In this document: piece after piece, positions 46,577 through 56,386 of the stretch | Position numbering within the stretch: position 1 is the stretch's first letter | How the letters are laid out: the number at the start of each line of letters is the position of its first letter | DNA from: Iodobacter ciconiae | GTDB taxonomy: Bacteria; Pseudomonadota; Gammaproteobacteria; Burkholderiales; Chitinibacteraceae | DNA: 64,000 bases | Reading direction: 5' to 3' | Assembly (NCBI RefSeq): GCF_003952345.1 | Contig: NZ_CP034433.1 | Coordinates: 2,108,001-2,172,000 of the forward strand | Notes under the pieces: model-generated | The model's input: the letters and a program-made list of their open reading frames with translations, nothing else | The model's database searches: none | Told to the model about the DNA's origin: nothing | Program-made: the position numbers and the translations under genes

Positions 46577-46601
46577 GGTATGGTTTATGACAATCTATAC
46601 C
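46577..46601. promoter_or_regulatory. Imperfect inverted repeat, candidate MocR operator
   Basis: GGTATGG (46577-46583) and CTATACC (46595-46601) pair at six of seven positions, with 11 bases between. The site lies in the shared upstream region of the MocR gene and the divergent DUF2917-like gene, 54 bases before the MocR start. MocR-type regulators often repress themselves and a divergent gene from such sites. Confidence 0.3.
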
Positions 46602-46654
46602 TTTGTAAATACCTGCTGTTGCAGCATGATTCCCCTTCAATGGGCGGAGGCTTT

Positions 46655-48112
46655 ATGGATTACCTTTACCAGCGCTGGGCAGCTCACTATCTGGCCGCTA
46701 TCGTCGCTGGCACACTTAAAGTCGGCGAACGCATGCCCTCCCTGCGGGTGCTGATGTGCCTGCACGGCATCAGTCTCTCTACCGCCTTGCAACTATGCCG
46801 CCAGCTGGAAACCGATGGCTATCTGGAGGCAAGGCCACGCTCCGGCTATTTTGTGCGCCCCAGAATGCGTATTAGGCCAGTGGCAGAACCACGGCTAGAG
46901 ATCGATCCGGCACAGTATGTAGGGATTAATGCCCGTGTTTCTGATTTTATTGCCCGAGGCAGGCAACAGACAATTAAGCATAATTTTTCGGTAGCCCGCT
47001 GCTCGCCTGATCTTTACCCCGGTGTAGCACTTAAAAATGCGGCGATTCGGGCCTTAAAACACGCTCCCGACCTATTTGTCAGCGCCGCTCCCAACAAGGG
47101 CCATCCGGCGCTCAGAGCCGTACTGGCCAAACGGGCAATGCGTATGGGCGTGCTGATGTCAGCGGATGAAATATTGATTACCCACGGCTGTATTGAGGCG
47201 CTTAATCTGGCGCTGCGGGCGGTGGCCCGGCCAGGCGACACCATTGCCGTTGAATCGCCGACTTTTTACGGTCTGCTGCAAGTTCTGGAAAGCCTGGGTC
47301 TGCGCGCGATTGAAATTCCTACCAGCCCGCAAACGGGTATTTCTATCGAAGCCCTGGAGCTGGCCTGCCAGACTTACGAAAATATCAAGGCTGTGGTTGT
47401 AGTACCGCATTTGCAAAATCCACTGGGCAGCATCATGCCCGAGGCACATAAAGACCGGCTGGTGGCACTCTGCGAGGCTCAGCATATCCCGCTGATTGAA
47501 GACGATACCTATAGCGAGCTGATCAACGACGAGATTCCGCTCTTCGCCTTAAAAGCGCGGGATAAAACCGGCAACGTGATCTATTGCGCCTCCCTGCATA
47601 AGATTCTGGCACCTGGCATGCGTTTGGGCTGGATGAGTGGTGGCCGCTGGCAGGCGCGCATCGAAATGCTGAAATACGCGCAAACCCGCGATAACGAGGC
47701 TTGGTCGCAAATCGCAGCAGCCGAATATATGGCCTCCAGTGCTTATGACCGGCATTTACGCAAACTTCGCAGCACACTCAAAACCCAGAGAGAACGTACC
47801 GCCGAGGCCATTGCCCGTTATTTCCCTGCCGGAACACGGCTGAATGTACCCAATGGCGGGCTGGCTTTATGGGTGGAATTACCTGAGCAGCTGTCATCCA
47901 AGCGGGTATTTGATGCCGCGCTGCAAAAAGGAATTTTAATTGCGCCAGGCCTGATGTTTTCTAGCTCGCAGCGATTTGAACATTTCATCCGTATCAATTG
48001 CGGCTGGCCATTTAGCCCTGAGATTGATCTGGCTTTACAAAACCTGGGAAAAATCGTTTATGAAGCGGGCGGCAGCTTAAATAATACCCAGGCTCACGTT
48101 TACCGCAAATGA
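46655..48112 (+). CDS. MocR/GntR-type regulator with aminotransferase-like domain
   Basis: Transcription factor with an N-terminal GntR winged-helix (about 1-75; GERMPSLRVLMCLHGISLSTALQLCRQLETDGYLEARPRSGYFV) and a C-terminal fold-type I aminotransferase domain (about 120-480). The PLP-binding Lys is in SLHKILAPGMRLGW, and ITHGCIEALNLALRAVARPGD is typical. The frame opens at 46580, but GGAGG four bases before the ATG at 46655 fixes the start; 485 residues result. The family senses PLP or amino compounds (PdxR, GabR, TauR). No vitamin B6 or GABA gene is adjacent. Its 3' end overlaps the convergent HD-GYP gene by 13 bases. Confidence 0.9.
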   Translation: MDYLYQRWAAHYLAAIVAGTLKVGERMPSLRVLMCLHGISLSTALQLCRQLETDGYLEARPRSGYFVRPRMRIRPVAEPRLEIDPAQYVGINARVSDFIARGRQQTIKHNFSVARCSPDLYPGVALKNAAIRALKHAPDLFVSAAPNKGHPALRAVLAKRAMRMGVLMSADEILITHGCIEALNLALRAVARPGDTIAVESPTFYGLLQVLESLGLRAIEIPTSPQTGISIEALELACQTYENIKAVVVVPHLQNPLGSIMPEAHKDRLVALCEAQHIPLIEDDTYSELINDEIPLFALKARDKTGNVIYCASLHKILAPGMRLGWMSGGRWQARIEMLKYAQTRDNEAWSQIAAAEYMASSAYDRHLRKLRSTLKTQRERTAEAIARYFPAGTRLNVPNGGLALWVELPEQLSSKRVFDAALQKGILIAPGLMFSSSQRFEHFIRINCGWPFSPEIDLALQNLGKIVYEAGGSLNNTQAHVYRK

Positions 48113-49383
48113 AAAATCAGATCTTTTAACGCTTCTTGTGAAACCCCATCAAGCGCGGGTGAACGACGCTCTATTTCATTGGCAAGATCATAAAGCATCC
48201 ACTCCATTTCACTGAGCATGGCTTGCAATTCAGCCAGCATTTCCGGATCATTCTGTCCAAAAGTATGCATCGCCTGCACATCATCCGGGTTTAGGCCCGC
48301 CTGAACAATCAGTGCACGGATACTTTGCATGCGCTCAAATAAAAAACCCAGAGGCGAATCAGCACTTGCGCCTTCCTTCATTTGCCCTTCAAGCATGGCA
48401 TGTAAAGCCAGCCATGACTGAAGAAAATCAGCAATATGCGCCAATTGCAGGGATGTATCTTTACCAACCACAGCGTGATGTTCTCCACTGCCCGTTGAGT
48501 GCAATAAATCACGTAAGGCTTTTACTGCAGGCGAATCAAAACGGGATCGTAACAGGGTAAAGAGCACATCCAGCCTTTGTAAATCAAAGCGACGCAGCAC
48601 CGCATCTGCCACATCTGCAATTGCAATAATCTGAGCCAGGCGGCTAATTGCAGGTTTTCGCAAGCCGTAAGGATAGCCACTGCCATCTAGCCGCTCGTGG
48701 TGCTGCAAAATAGCATTCTCTGCTGCCAGTGAGAATTCTGGAAAAGTGTGCACCACTACATAACTGGTAATCGGATGCACATGAATGTAGCGGCGCTCTT
48801 GCGAGGTAATTTTATGCCCGGAAGTCAGCAGCTCGGGATCCGTATGCATTTCACCCAGATCATGGCATAACGCTGCCAGCGTTAGCGCTGTCTTGTCAGA
48901 GGCAGATAATTTCAACTGTTGGGCCAGAGCAAATGAAATGATGCAATTTCTAAGGGCATGCTCAAATAACTCGGCCCGCTGATCTTGCATAACAGTCAGT
49001 CTGAACCGGATCGGCAATGGTAAAACCAGGCAGGCCAGCTGATGCTTAATCGCTAACGGATCACCAGTCCGGGCCACAATTCTGGCAATAAGCGAATCAT
49101 GCTCTATTATTTTTCCGGCTTCAAAAGCCAACATACCACCATCGACCGAGCGCTCCGTTGCAAGCACCTGATCCAGCGCTCTCGATAATTTATGCTTGGT
49201 TAACAGATCAAATTGATGGCTGCTGATCTTGGCTCCTTTCGCAAACAATTTCATACCGTTTTCCGCAAAGATATCCTGATCTGCGATCACATCACGGCGG
49301 TCCCCCATTTGTGTAGCCGCACGAATATAATGGGGATTCTCTTCCGGTAATTCAGAAAGTTGAGAGAGTGGATCAGACACCAT
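48100..49383 (-). CDS. HD-GYP domain protein, copy 1 (predicted c-di-GMP phosphodiesterase)
   Basis: A 427-residue soluble protein predicted to hydrolyse c-di-GMP. An N-terminal domain (about 1-120) has a repeat-like DxDIFAENGMKLFAKGAKIS segment. The HD-GYP domain (about 130-300) has CHDLGEMHTDPELLTSGH and HHERLDGSGYPYGL, so the HD and GYP-type residues are intact. The C-terminal 120 residues are helical and not recognised. Start ATG 49383, with AGG seven bases upstream; a TTG six codons earlier is less likely. It has a close paralogue directly upstream. Its end overlaps the MocR gene by 13 bases. Confidence 0.87.
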   Translation of the reverse strand: MVSDPLSQLSELPEENPHYIRAATQMGDRRDVIADQDIFAENGMKLFAKGAKISSHQFDLLTKHKLSRALDQVLATERSVDGGMLAFEAGKIIEHDSLIARIVARTGDPLAIKHQLACLVLPLPIRFRLTVMQDQRAELFEHALRNCIISFALAQQLKLSASDKTALTLAALCHDLGEMHTDPELLTSGHKITSQERRYIHVHPITSYVVVHTFPEFSLAAENAILQHHERLDGSGYPYGLRKPAISRLAQIIAIADVADAVLRRFDLQRLDVLFTLLRSRFDSPAVKALRDLLHSTGSGEHHAVVGKDTSLQLAHIADFLQSWLALHAMLEGQMKEGASADSPLGFLFERMQSIRALIVQAGLNPDDVQAMHTFGQNDPEMLAELQAMLSEMEWMLYDLANEIERRSPALDGVSQEALKDLIFHLR

Positions 49384-49513
49384 AATGGGGCCTTTTAACA
49401 ATCAAATCCTTTAACCTGCCAAAAAATAAGCCCATATCTGTTTAGCCTCAATGAACACAATCCCCCTGCCAACAATGCCCGATCAATAGGGGGCCTATCG
49501 CAATTAAATTGCC

Positions 49514-50809
49514 TCAAGGTGTAAGCGTTTCACGCAGTTGCTGAACCAAATCATCAAATATATTTTGCGGTATCCCGTCCAATAAGGGCGAGCGCCGCTC
49601 TATTTCATTAGCCATTTCATTTAATATCCACTCCATTTCATGCAGAATCGTTTGTAACTCGAGCTGCAAACTAGGATCTTTTTGAGCGACAGTTTGCATG
49701 CCGTGAATATCATCAGGATTAAATCCCATTTGTAAGACTAAAGAATGCACCCCATCCATGCGTTCAAATAAAAATCCGATAGATGAGTTTTGCTCAGCTC
49801 CCGCTCTCACCTGCACGCTTAACATGGCGTGCAGCGCCAGCCAGCCCTCCAGCAAATCGGCAATATGATGTAGCTGCAAACTGGCTCCATCCCCCTTACA
49901 CGCTAATTGCGAATCAAAAGGCAGCTCATGCACCAGCTCTCCGAGCGCCTTAATCAGCCGGGCATCAAAACGTGTTTTATTCAGCGCAAACGAAATCTGT
50001 AAACGCAGTAAATCAAAACGGCGCAAAATGGCGTCCGCCGTATCGGCAACAGCAATATACTGCGAAAGCGGGTGAATTCTTTCTTTGCTCAGCCCATAAG
50101 GATAGCCACTGCCATCCAGTCTTTCGTGGTGATGCAAAATCGCTTGCGCCGCCATCCCGGAGAAATCATCAACCTTACTCACAACAAGGTAACTGGTGAT
50201 TGGATGCACGTGCAAATAGCAGCGCTCAATCAATGTAACGCAGTGGCCCGAAGTGAGTAGCTCTGGATCGGTGTGCATCTCGCCCATATCATGGCAAACA
50301 GCCGCCAGCATGAGTTGATCTCGGTAAATCTCTGGCAACTTGGTTTGCTGAGCCAGGACATGAGCCCAGATACTGACCCGTATCACGTGCTCAAATAAAT
50401 TGGGCCGCTGCTCTTTCATAACAGTCAGCCTGAATTGAATTGCTGCAGGCAGAACCAGCTGGGCTAATGCCTGCCTGCACATCAGTACGCCCCCTGCCCT
50501 GGCCGCCATCCGCGCCATAAACAAGTCCTGCGACAGAATTTTGCCCACTTCGAGAGCCAGCTGCTCACCATCGACGGCGTGCGGCACAGAAAGACACTGA
50601 TCCAGAGAAACAGACAATTTATGCCGGTTGAGCAGATCAAAGTGCTCTCCGGCAATTTTTGAATCTTTCACGAGTAACTTAATGCCTGAAAGGGTAAAAA
50701 TATCCTGATTGGCAGTCACTTCCCTGCGCTCGCCCATCTGGGTGACCGCCCGTAAATAGTGAGGGTTTTCTTCTGGCAGCTCAGGAGCATGAGCTAAAGG
50801 ATTTTGCAT
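49514..50809 (-). CDS. HD-GYP domain protein, copy 2 (tandem paralogue)
   Basis: A 431-residue paralogue of the next gene downstream, collinear over the whole length: both share LPEENPHY.RA.TQMG.RR near the start, CHDxGEMHTDPELLTSGH, and HHERLDGSGYPYGL. The HD and GYP residues are intact. The start is the ATG at 50809 (MQNPLAHAPELPEENPHY), with GAAG upstream; an earlier in-frame ATG lacks support. The 130-base gap to copy 1 has no terminator, so co-transcription is likely. By eye the pair share over half of their residues, with the C-terminal helical part also conserved. Confidence 0.87.
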   Translation of the reverse strand: MQNPLAHAPELPEENPHYLRAVTQMGERREVTANQDIFTLSGIKLLVKDSKIAGEHFDLLNRHKLSVSLDQCLSVPHAVDGEQLALEVGKILSQDLFMARMAARAGGVLMCRQALAQLVLPAAIQFRLTVMKEQRPNLFEHVIRVSIWAHVLAQQTKLPEIYRDQLMLAAVCHDMGEMHTDPELLTSGHCVTLIERCYLHVHPITSYLVVSKVDDFSGMAAQAILHHHERLDGSGYPYGLSKERIHPLSQYIAVADTADAILRRFDLLRLQISFALNKTRFDARLIKALGELVHELPFDSQLACKGDGASLQLHHIADLLEGWLALHAMLSVQVRAGAEQNSSIGFLFERMDGVHSLVLQMGFNPDDIHGMQTVAQKDPSLQLELQTILHEMEWILNEMANEIERRSPLLDGIPQNIFDDLVQQLRETLTP

Positions 50810-50980
50810 TATCTTCAAAATTCGCGAATGAGATCTCATAAGCTTAGGATATTTAAAGCATAAATTAAGCAAAAAGACCCATAAAACAATTAAACCGACA
50901 TTTATCCGTCAAAAAAACACAAGAAATTAGCAATGAAAATGTAAGCAAATAAAAAACACAACGCAGTACAAACAAGCATA

Positions 50981-51008
50981 AAAAAACGAGGCATCGCCTC
51001 GTTTTTTT
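50981..51008 (-). terminator. Terminator of the xseB-ispA-dxs operon
   Basis: AAAAAACGAGGC, ATC loop, GCCTCGTTTTTTT. On the minus strand it ends in a run of T residues, 13 bases past the dxs stop. The A-tract also allows action on the plus strand. Confidence 0.85.
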
Positions 51009-51020
51009 GTTTTGGCGAAA

Positions 51021-52883
51021 CTAAATTGCCCAGCGCTGCCGGATACTGGCCTCAATTCCAGCTGCATCAAGCCCGCATTCGGCCAATTGCACAGCCTGAT
51101 CAGCATGCTCGATATAACGATCCGGAAAGCCCAATAGCAAGACAGGCTTGCATAAATCCTGAGCCATCAGATTTTCCAGCACAGCAGAACCCGCCCCGCC
51201 CATCACGGCACCTTCTTCAACCGTCACCAGATAATCATGGCTGGCAGCCAGTTCAGCGATCAAACCGCCATCAAGCGGCTTAACAAAACGCATATTGACG
51301 ACCGTTGCATTTAAAGCATCTCCCGCCTCTAAAGCTGAGGCAAGCACCGGACCAAATGCCAAAATCGCAATTGTACTACCGCGCCGGCGTACTTCAGCAC
51401 AAGCCATAGGAATCGCCGTCATCACGCTTTGCACTTCAACACCAGGGCCTGTGCCACGAGGGTAACGCACTGCACTCGGGCCTTCGTGCAAAAATGCGGT
51501 ATAGAGCATCTGACGGCATTCATTTTCATCCGACGGCGTCAGCACCACCATATTGGGAATGCAGCGCAAATAAGAAAGATCGAATGACCCGGCGTGCGTC
51601 GGGCCATCTGCACCAACCTGCCCTGCACGATCAATGGCAAACACTACGGGTAAATTTTGCAAAGCCACATCATGAACCAGCTGATCATAAGCGCGTTGCA
51701 AAAAGGTGGAATAAATCGCCACGACAGGCTTTAAACCTTCGCAGGCCAGGCCAGCGGCAAAAGTCACGGCATGCTGTTCGGCAATGCCCACATCAAAATA
51801 GCGATCCGGGTTTTCCTGCTCGAAACGTACCAGCCCTGACCCCTCACGCATAGCAGGCGTAATGCCTAATAAACGCTTATCCACTTTAGCCATATCGCAG
51901 AGCCAATCGCCAAATACCTTGGTGTAGCTCACTTTCGCGGCCTTCACCCCCTGCATGCCATCTTCTTTTTCGAACGGAGTCACCGCATGGTATTTGACCG
52001 GATCGGCAATGGCTTTTTTGTACCCCTCACCTTTACGTGTCACCACATGCAAAAACTGCGGACCTTTCAGCTCTTTAATGTTTGCCAGTGTAGTGACCAG
52101 TGTATCTAAATCATGGCCATCAATCGGGCCAATATAATTAAAACCGAACTGCTCGAACATTGTGCCGGGGGTCAGCATGCTTTTTACATGCTCTTCGCCT
52201 TTTTTTGCCAGCTCTTTAAGCGGCGGCACGGCTTCCAGTACCCGGGCAGATTTACTGCGGATGCCGTTATAAAACTTACTTGATAGTAATTTAGACAGAT
52301 AATTAGTCAGCGCGCCCACATTGGGAGAAATCGACATTTCATTGTCGTTCAGCACCACCAGTAAATTGACATCCCGATGCCCTGCATTATTGAGTGCTTC
52401 AAACGCCTGACCGGCAGTCATCGCCCCATCACCAATCACGGCAATCGCGTGGCGGTCTTCACCTTTTAGCTTTGCCGCCTCGGCAAAACCCAATGCCGCA
52501 CCAATCGATGTGCTGGAATGCCCCACACCAAAAGTGTCATACTCGCTTTCTTCTCGCTTTGGAAAGCCTGCCAGGCCATGCTGCTTACGCATGGTATGCA
52601 TTTGCCCACGGCGGCCTGTCAGAATTTTATGCGGATAACTCTGGTGCCCCACATCCCAAACCAGGCGATCATGCGGCGTATCAAACACATAATGCAAGGC
52701 AACAGTCAGCTCAAGAGCCCCTAGATTAGAAGCAAAATGCCCACCAGTCTGGCTCACCGAATCAAGCAGATAGTTACGCAATTCATTAGCCAGCTGGGGC
52801 AAATCGGCACGGGCCAGTTTTTTAAGCTCCAGCGGACAAGACACCTCATCAAGCAGGGGATAACTCATATCGAGCTTCTTCAT
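51021..52883 (-). CDS. dxs: 1-deoxy-D-xylulose-5-phosphate synthase
   Basis: First enzyme of the MEP isoprenoid pathway: condenses pyruvate and glyceraldehyde-3-phosphate with thiamine diphosphate. The 620 residues match the family. [14 protein letters not shown] is early, the ThDP motif [21 protein letters not shown] spans about 150-170, and the transketolase pyrimidine-binding [22 protein letters not shown] lies near 415. The ATG overlaps the ispA stop by one base (TGATG), so translation is coupled. Confidence 0.96.
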   Translation of the reverse strand: MKKLDMSYPLLDEVSCPLELKKLARADLPQLANELRNYLLDSVSQTGGHFASNLGALELTVALHYVFDTPHDRLVWDVGHQSYPHKILTGRRGQMHTMRKQHGLAGFPKREESEYDTFGVGHSSTSIGAALGFAEAAKLKGEDRHAIAVIGDGAMTAGQAFEALNNAGHRDVNLLVVLNDNEMSISPNVGALTNYLSKLLSSKFYNGIRSKSARVLEAVPPLKELAKKGEEHVKSMLTPGTMFEQFGFNYIGPIDGHDLDTLVTTLANIKELKGPQFLHVVTRKGEGYKKAIADPVKYHAVTPFEKEDGMQGVKAAKVSYTKVFGDWLCDMAKVDKRLLGITPAMREGSGLVRFEQENPDRYFDVGIAEQHAVTFAAGLACEGLKPVVAIYSTFLQRAYDQLVHDVALQNLPVVFAIDRAGQVGADGPTHAGSFDLSYLRCIPNMVVLTPSDENECRQMLYTAFLHEGPSAVRYPRGTGPGVEVQSVMTAIPMACAEVRRRGSTIAILAFGPVLASALEAGDALNATVVNMRFVKPLDGGLIAELAASHDYLVTVEEGAVMGGAGSAVLENLMAQDLCKPVLLLGFPDRYIEHADQAVQLAECGLDAAGIEASIRQRWAI

Positions 52884-53776
52884 CAGTTAGTGCGTTCCAC
52901 AATAAAATCGGCCAAGTGCACTAAACCACGGGCTTTTTCACCAAAAGGTGCAATCGCCGCCAGTGCTTCAGCTTTAAGCTCTGCCGCCTTGTGTTTTGCT
53001 GCCATCAGGCCCAATAAGGACACATAGGTGGGTTTATTATTGGCTGCATCCTTACCCGCTGTTTTGCCAAGAGTAGCCGAATCAGCTTCTTCATCCAGCA
53101 CATCATCAACAACTTGAAATGCAAGTCCAATACATCGGGCGTAACAATCCAACCGGGCACGCTCTTCGTCACTCATCGCCGCACCACAATAAGAGCCCAG
53201 TAAGACTGCCGCACGAATCAAAGCCCCCGTCTTTAAGCCATGCATCTGTTCCAGCTCGGGCAAGCTTAAAGCCTGACCCACACTATACAGATCAATTCCC
53301 TGACCACCACACATGCCTAAGCTGCCTGATGCACGGGCCAGAATATGGATCATTTTAAGCTGATCAGCAGGTGCATCAGTCAGTGTGTATGAACTCAGCA
53401 CATCAAATGCTGCCGTTTGCAGGGCATCCCCAGCCAGGAGGGCCGAAGCCTCGCCATAGGCGATATGACAGGTTGGTTTGCCCCGGCGCATCACATCGTT
53501 ATCCATGGCGGGCATATCATCATGCACAAGGGAGTAAGCATGAATTAACTCAACAGCAGCACCCACATATTGCAAACGCTCGGGCGACGCGTTCACCACC
53601 GCACCGGCAGCAAAAGCCAGTAAAGGGCGGACACGTTTACCGCCATCCAATACTGAATAACGCATAGCAGCATGTAATTGAAGCGGTAAATGATCCTGAA
53701 GAGGCAAAACAGCCGCGAGCGTCTGCTCCATGCGGGACTGGACGTCTTGCATCCAGCTTTTAAATTCTAATGTCAT
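52883..53776 (-). CDS. ispA: (2E,6E)-farnesyl diphosphate synthase
   Basis: Makes geranyl and farnesyl diphosphate from IPP and DMAPP. The 297 residues carry both aspartate-rich motifs: DDMPAMDND (about 85) and DDVLDEEAD (about 225). [15 protein letters not shown] precedes the first and [10 protein letters not shown] lies between. The start immediately follows the xseB stop with no gap, and the stop overlaps the dxs start, the usual proteobacterial order. It supplies precursors for undecaprenyl phosphate and quinones. Confidence 0.95.
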   Translation of the reverse strand: MTLEFKSWMQDVQSRMEQTLAAVLPLQDHLPLQLHAAMRYSVLDGGKRVRPLLAFAAGAVVNASPERLQYVGAAVELIHAYSLVHDDMPAMDNDVMRRGKPTCHIAYGEASALLAGDALQTAAFDVLSSYTLTDAPADQLKMIHILARASGSLGMCGGQGIDLYSVGQALSLPELEQMHGLKTGALIRAAVLLGSYCGAAMSDEERARLDCYARCIGLAFQVVDDVLDEEADSATLGKTAGKDAANNKPTYVSLLGLMAAKHKAAELKAEALAAIAPFGEKARGLVHLADFIVERTN

Positions 53777-54007
53777 TTATTCTTTATCCGCAGAGAAAGG
53801 CTTGAGCTCCGCGCCTTCAAGCACACGAATCCGCTGCTCTGCATCGGCTAAGCGGCTTTCGCAAAACTGCAACAGTTCGGTGCCACGTTGATAAGTAGTG
53901 AGGGCTGTTTCCAACGGCAAATTACCCGCCTCCATTTCAGCAATCAGGCCTTCCAACTCTTGAAGTCCTGCTTCAAAGCTAACGGGGCTTTTAGTTGCTT
54001 TCGGCAT
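53777..54007 (-). CDS. xseB: Exodeoxyribonuclease VII small subunit
   Basis: 76 residues, matching XseB: SFEAGLQELEGLIAEMEAGNLPLETALTTYQRGTELLQFCESRLADAEQRIRVL is the coiled-coil family core. With XseA (not in this window) it degrades single-stranded DNA into oligonucleotides. It is the first gene of the operon, with ispA following at zero distance. The promoter should be within 54008-54371; I see no strong match. Confidence 0.93.
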   Translation of the reverse strand: MPKATKSPVSFEAGLQELEGLIAEMEAGNLPLETALTTYQRGTELLQFCESRLADAEQRIRVLEGAELKPFSADKE

Positions 54008-54371
54008 GCGCTAAATATCCCGAATAAAACCGCAAACTTTAGTCCTCTGAAGCTATCCAGTCAATATTGATCGAAGATTTATCCCGGGTAATAACAAAGC
54101 AACCAGACTGATTTCCCGCGTATTAATTCCGAACGATTAATAGGCTACTTAATTTTGCTCTCTGTCATTCAATTACTCCAGCATTTTAATCTGCCCAATA
54201 CAGTTTCCTAGCCCAAATATAAACCCTATCCAAAACCTTCCTTGCAGGCCTGATCAAAGCCAATCTCAGCGCTGATGCCCAGCTTGCACCATGCGGCAAA
54301 ACATCCTGCTTTATGCATAAAATCATTTATTTAAAAATGATTCGGGTTAAAATTAAAACCTATTTCATAAA
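54008..54371. other. Intergenic region between xseB and the glycosyltransferase gene
   Basis: About 360 bases that must hold divergent promoters. AT-rich near 54310-54370 with no hexamer pair I would defend and no repeat or RNA gene seen. Confidence 0.5.
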
Positions 54372-54383
54372 ATGGAAATTCGA

Positions 54384-55232
54384 ATGCGTATTGGCTATTT
54401 AATCCTTTGCCACGCTCATCCAGCTCAATTAGGCCGGCTTTGCCAGCAACTTCTGACAGAAAATACCCGGCTTTATATTCATGTGGATGCCAATACCGCA
54501 ATCAATGATTTTACCGCGATGCAAGCTGCGGCTCCCGGCAAGGCTCATTTTGTAGCAAGGCAAGCTTGCCGCTGGGGTGGTTTTTCTCTGGTCTCCGCCA
54601 CGCTGACTCTGATAAAAGCGGCAATCCAAGATGATTGTGACTATATGGTTTTGCTATCGGGCCAGGATTACCCGCTCAAAACCCAGTCAGAAATCAGGCG
54701 GCAACTGGAAGACCATACCGGGTTTATCGAGTTTCGCCCTCAGCCAGACCCAGACTTTGATATTCGCTATCGCTACCAAAGCTATCACCCTGAATCACTG
54801 AAAGGCAGCTTGGCTGGTAAATTATTACAAAAAATACAACGCCCGCTTTTGCGATCTGGGCTATTTCAGCGCAAATTACCCGCCCCACTTCATACCGTTT
54901 ATTCCGGTTCTCAGTGGTGGTGTCTATCTGGGCGGGCCTGCCTTGCCTTGATCAGGTTTTGTGAGGAACACCCGGATGTGATCTCGTATTTTCGCCAGAC
55001 ACTGGTGCCTGACGAAATGTTTGTACAAACCATTTTGATGCACACACCTGTAGCCGCAGAGCTTGTCAATCATTCACAACACGATTTGGAATGGGAAACG
55101 GGGGCATGGTCCCCGCGCACTTTCACTGCAAATGATCTGCCCCGCCTGCTGGCCAGTAACTGTCTTTTTGCCCGGAAATTTGCGGCCGATGGAGAAGTTA
55201 GCCAATTACTTACGCCTTATTTGAGTTCTTAA
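54384..55232 (+). CDS. Core-2/I-branching family beta-glycosyltransferase (GT14-like)
   Basis: Predicted UDP-sugar glycosyltransferase of the branching N-acetylglucosaminyltransferase family. Recognisable parts: IGYLILCHAHPAQLGRLCQQL at the start, RLYIHVDANT, CRWGGFSLVSATLTLIKAA, and DCDYMVLLSGQDYPLKTQSEI, the segment that marks bacterial members. TVYSGSQWWCLSGRAC and VPDEMFVQTIL follow, with the likely catalytic Glu in PDEMF. GGA stands eight bases before the ATG at 54384; an ATG four codons earlier (54372) lacks a ribosome-binding site. 282 residues. The sugar and acceptor are unknown; a surface polysaccharide is likely. Confidence 0.82.
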   Translation: MRIGYLILCHAHPAQLGRLCQQLLTENTRLYIHVDANTAINDFTAMQAAAPGKAHFVARQACRWGGFSLVSATLTLIKAAIQDDCDYMVLLSGQDYPLKTQSEIRRQLEDHTGFIEFRPQPDPDFDIRYRYQSYHPESLKGSLAGKLLQKIQRPLLRSGLFQRKLPAPLHTVYSGSQWWCLSGRACLALIRFCEEHPDVISYFRQTLVPDEMFVQTILMHTPVAAELVNHSQHDLEWETGAWSPRTFTANDLPRLLASNCLFARKFAADGEVSQLLTPYLSS

Positions 55233-55458
55233 TAAAAAAATACTTATTTCTTACTCAATCGTTTATGAAAAAAAATTTTTATCTGATAATTAATAAGGAG
55301 TAACACAATATCGAAACAAAAAGATGGGCACTTTGCTTGGAATGATTTCACAAGAGAGCATACTGCAAAATATCAGCCCGCAACTTGGTCCACTAACAAA
55401 ACAATGGCAGAAATGGGCACAAAAATTATTTGATAGTAAGTAAATCTTTTTTATTGAC

Positions 55459-55867
55459 CGACGCCTTTATTACCCATTGGCTCAGAAAGCGGCATTAAAA
55501 ATGCAGGAAGTCGCCTATATCCACGCTTACGGCTTCCCAGCTAGGGAGCTGATTCATGGCCCGCTCACTTTAGTCAACAAAGACTTGCCTGTTATTGTCT
55601 GCCTGCCCTGGAATCGTTTAATTAAAAAAACTACTCGCTAATTTGCAGGAAATCAGAGCAAGAAAAGGAGAATTGTTTATTTTATCGGATACAGGCCTTA
55701 CCTCTGCCGAACACTTTCATGTGATTTGCATGGAGAATAACCTGCACGATTTAAACCCCATTTTATATGGCATAGCCTTACAAATACTTGCGTATAACAC
55801 AGCAATTTTACAAAAAAATGATGTTGATACACCAAGGTTTTTAAGTGAATCTATAACCAACGCCTAG
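55459..55867 (+). pseudogene. Remnant of a glmS-type protein (C-terminal SIS domain), frameshifted
   Basis: Two frames together match the C-terminal third of glucosamine-fructose-6-phosphate aminotransferase. Frame 1 (55459-55641) reads YYPLAQKAALKMQEVAYIHAYGFPARELIHGPLTLVNKDLPVIVCLP, like the YxxxLEGALKLKEISYIHAE..GELKHGPLALI block of GlmS. After a tract of seven A residues (55624-55630) the match continues one base out of phase, from LLANLQEIRARKGELF to PILYGIALQILAYNTAILQKNDVDTPRFL. Removing one A would join them. A stop codon at 55441 closes the frame upstream, and the amidotransferase and first SIS domains are absent. It is a gene fragment, not a working enzyme. Confidence 0.8.
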
Positions 55868-56119
55868 AAGCTATCGGTGTTTGACTCCCCCCCCCGGCGC
55901 AATGGTGTATCAGACGCTGGCAAGCCCCAGAGATAATCTAAAGCAGTACCCCATCAACTTAACCAGTAAAGCTACCGGGCCCAATTTCAAACTATGCCCG
56001 GCATGCCAAACACACGAGTACCAGGACTTTGCAGCAGTTGCTATTTAGGCTTTTTCCATAAGAAAAGCCGGGCCAGTGCCCGGCTGCTTTCGCCAACGTC
56101 CCATTTTAAAACCCGCTGG
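55868..56119. other. Spacer with a nine-C tract and a hairpin
   Basis: Between the glmS remnant and the yqjK-like gene. A run of nine C residues sits at 55887-55895, next to the degraded gene. The terminator below lies at the right end. No coding sequence is supported. Confidence 0.5.
56062..56085 (-). terminator. Terminator of the elaB-yqjE-yqjK operon
   Basis: AGCCGGGC, CAGT loop, GCCCGGCT. On the minus strand the stem is followed by TTTTCT. It is 35 bases after the last gene. Confidence 0.7.
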
Positions 56120-56386
56120 CTAACTACGTTTTCTTTTTACATAGCGAACAATTTGCAGCACACCCAATGCAAGCGCAAGATGCTTTTTAATCCCTTTAGA
56201 GTGTAGTGCAACTCTGGCCAGTTTTAGCCAGCCAAGCGCCCCTCCTCTGAACTGGCTCATTGCCAGGCCCTCTTGCAACAAATTCACAGGCTGAACAAAT
56301 AATTTCAACTCCTGCCTCAAACTTTGGCGCTGCTGCTCGGCCTTGAGCTGCAAAAACTGTTTACGATAGAAGCGTGCTAATTTCAT
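56120..56386 (-). CDS. YqjK-like small protein
   Basis: An 88-residue basic protein (MKLARFYRKQFLQLKAEQQRQSLRQELKLF), mostly helical, with a C-terminal amphipathic stretch, HLALALGVLQIVRYVKRKRS. It resembles YqjK-like proteins encoded behind yqjD and yqjE. Its ATG overlaps the stop of the YqjE-like gene by four bases. Function unknown; association with the membrane-anchored ElaB/YqjE pair is inferred from the operon. Confidence 0.7.
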   Translation of the reverse strand: MKLARFYRKQFLQLKAEQQRQSLRQELKLFVQPVNLLQEGLAMSQFRGGALGWLKLARVALHSKGIKKHLALALGVLQIVRYVKRKRS

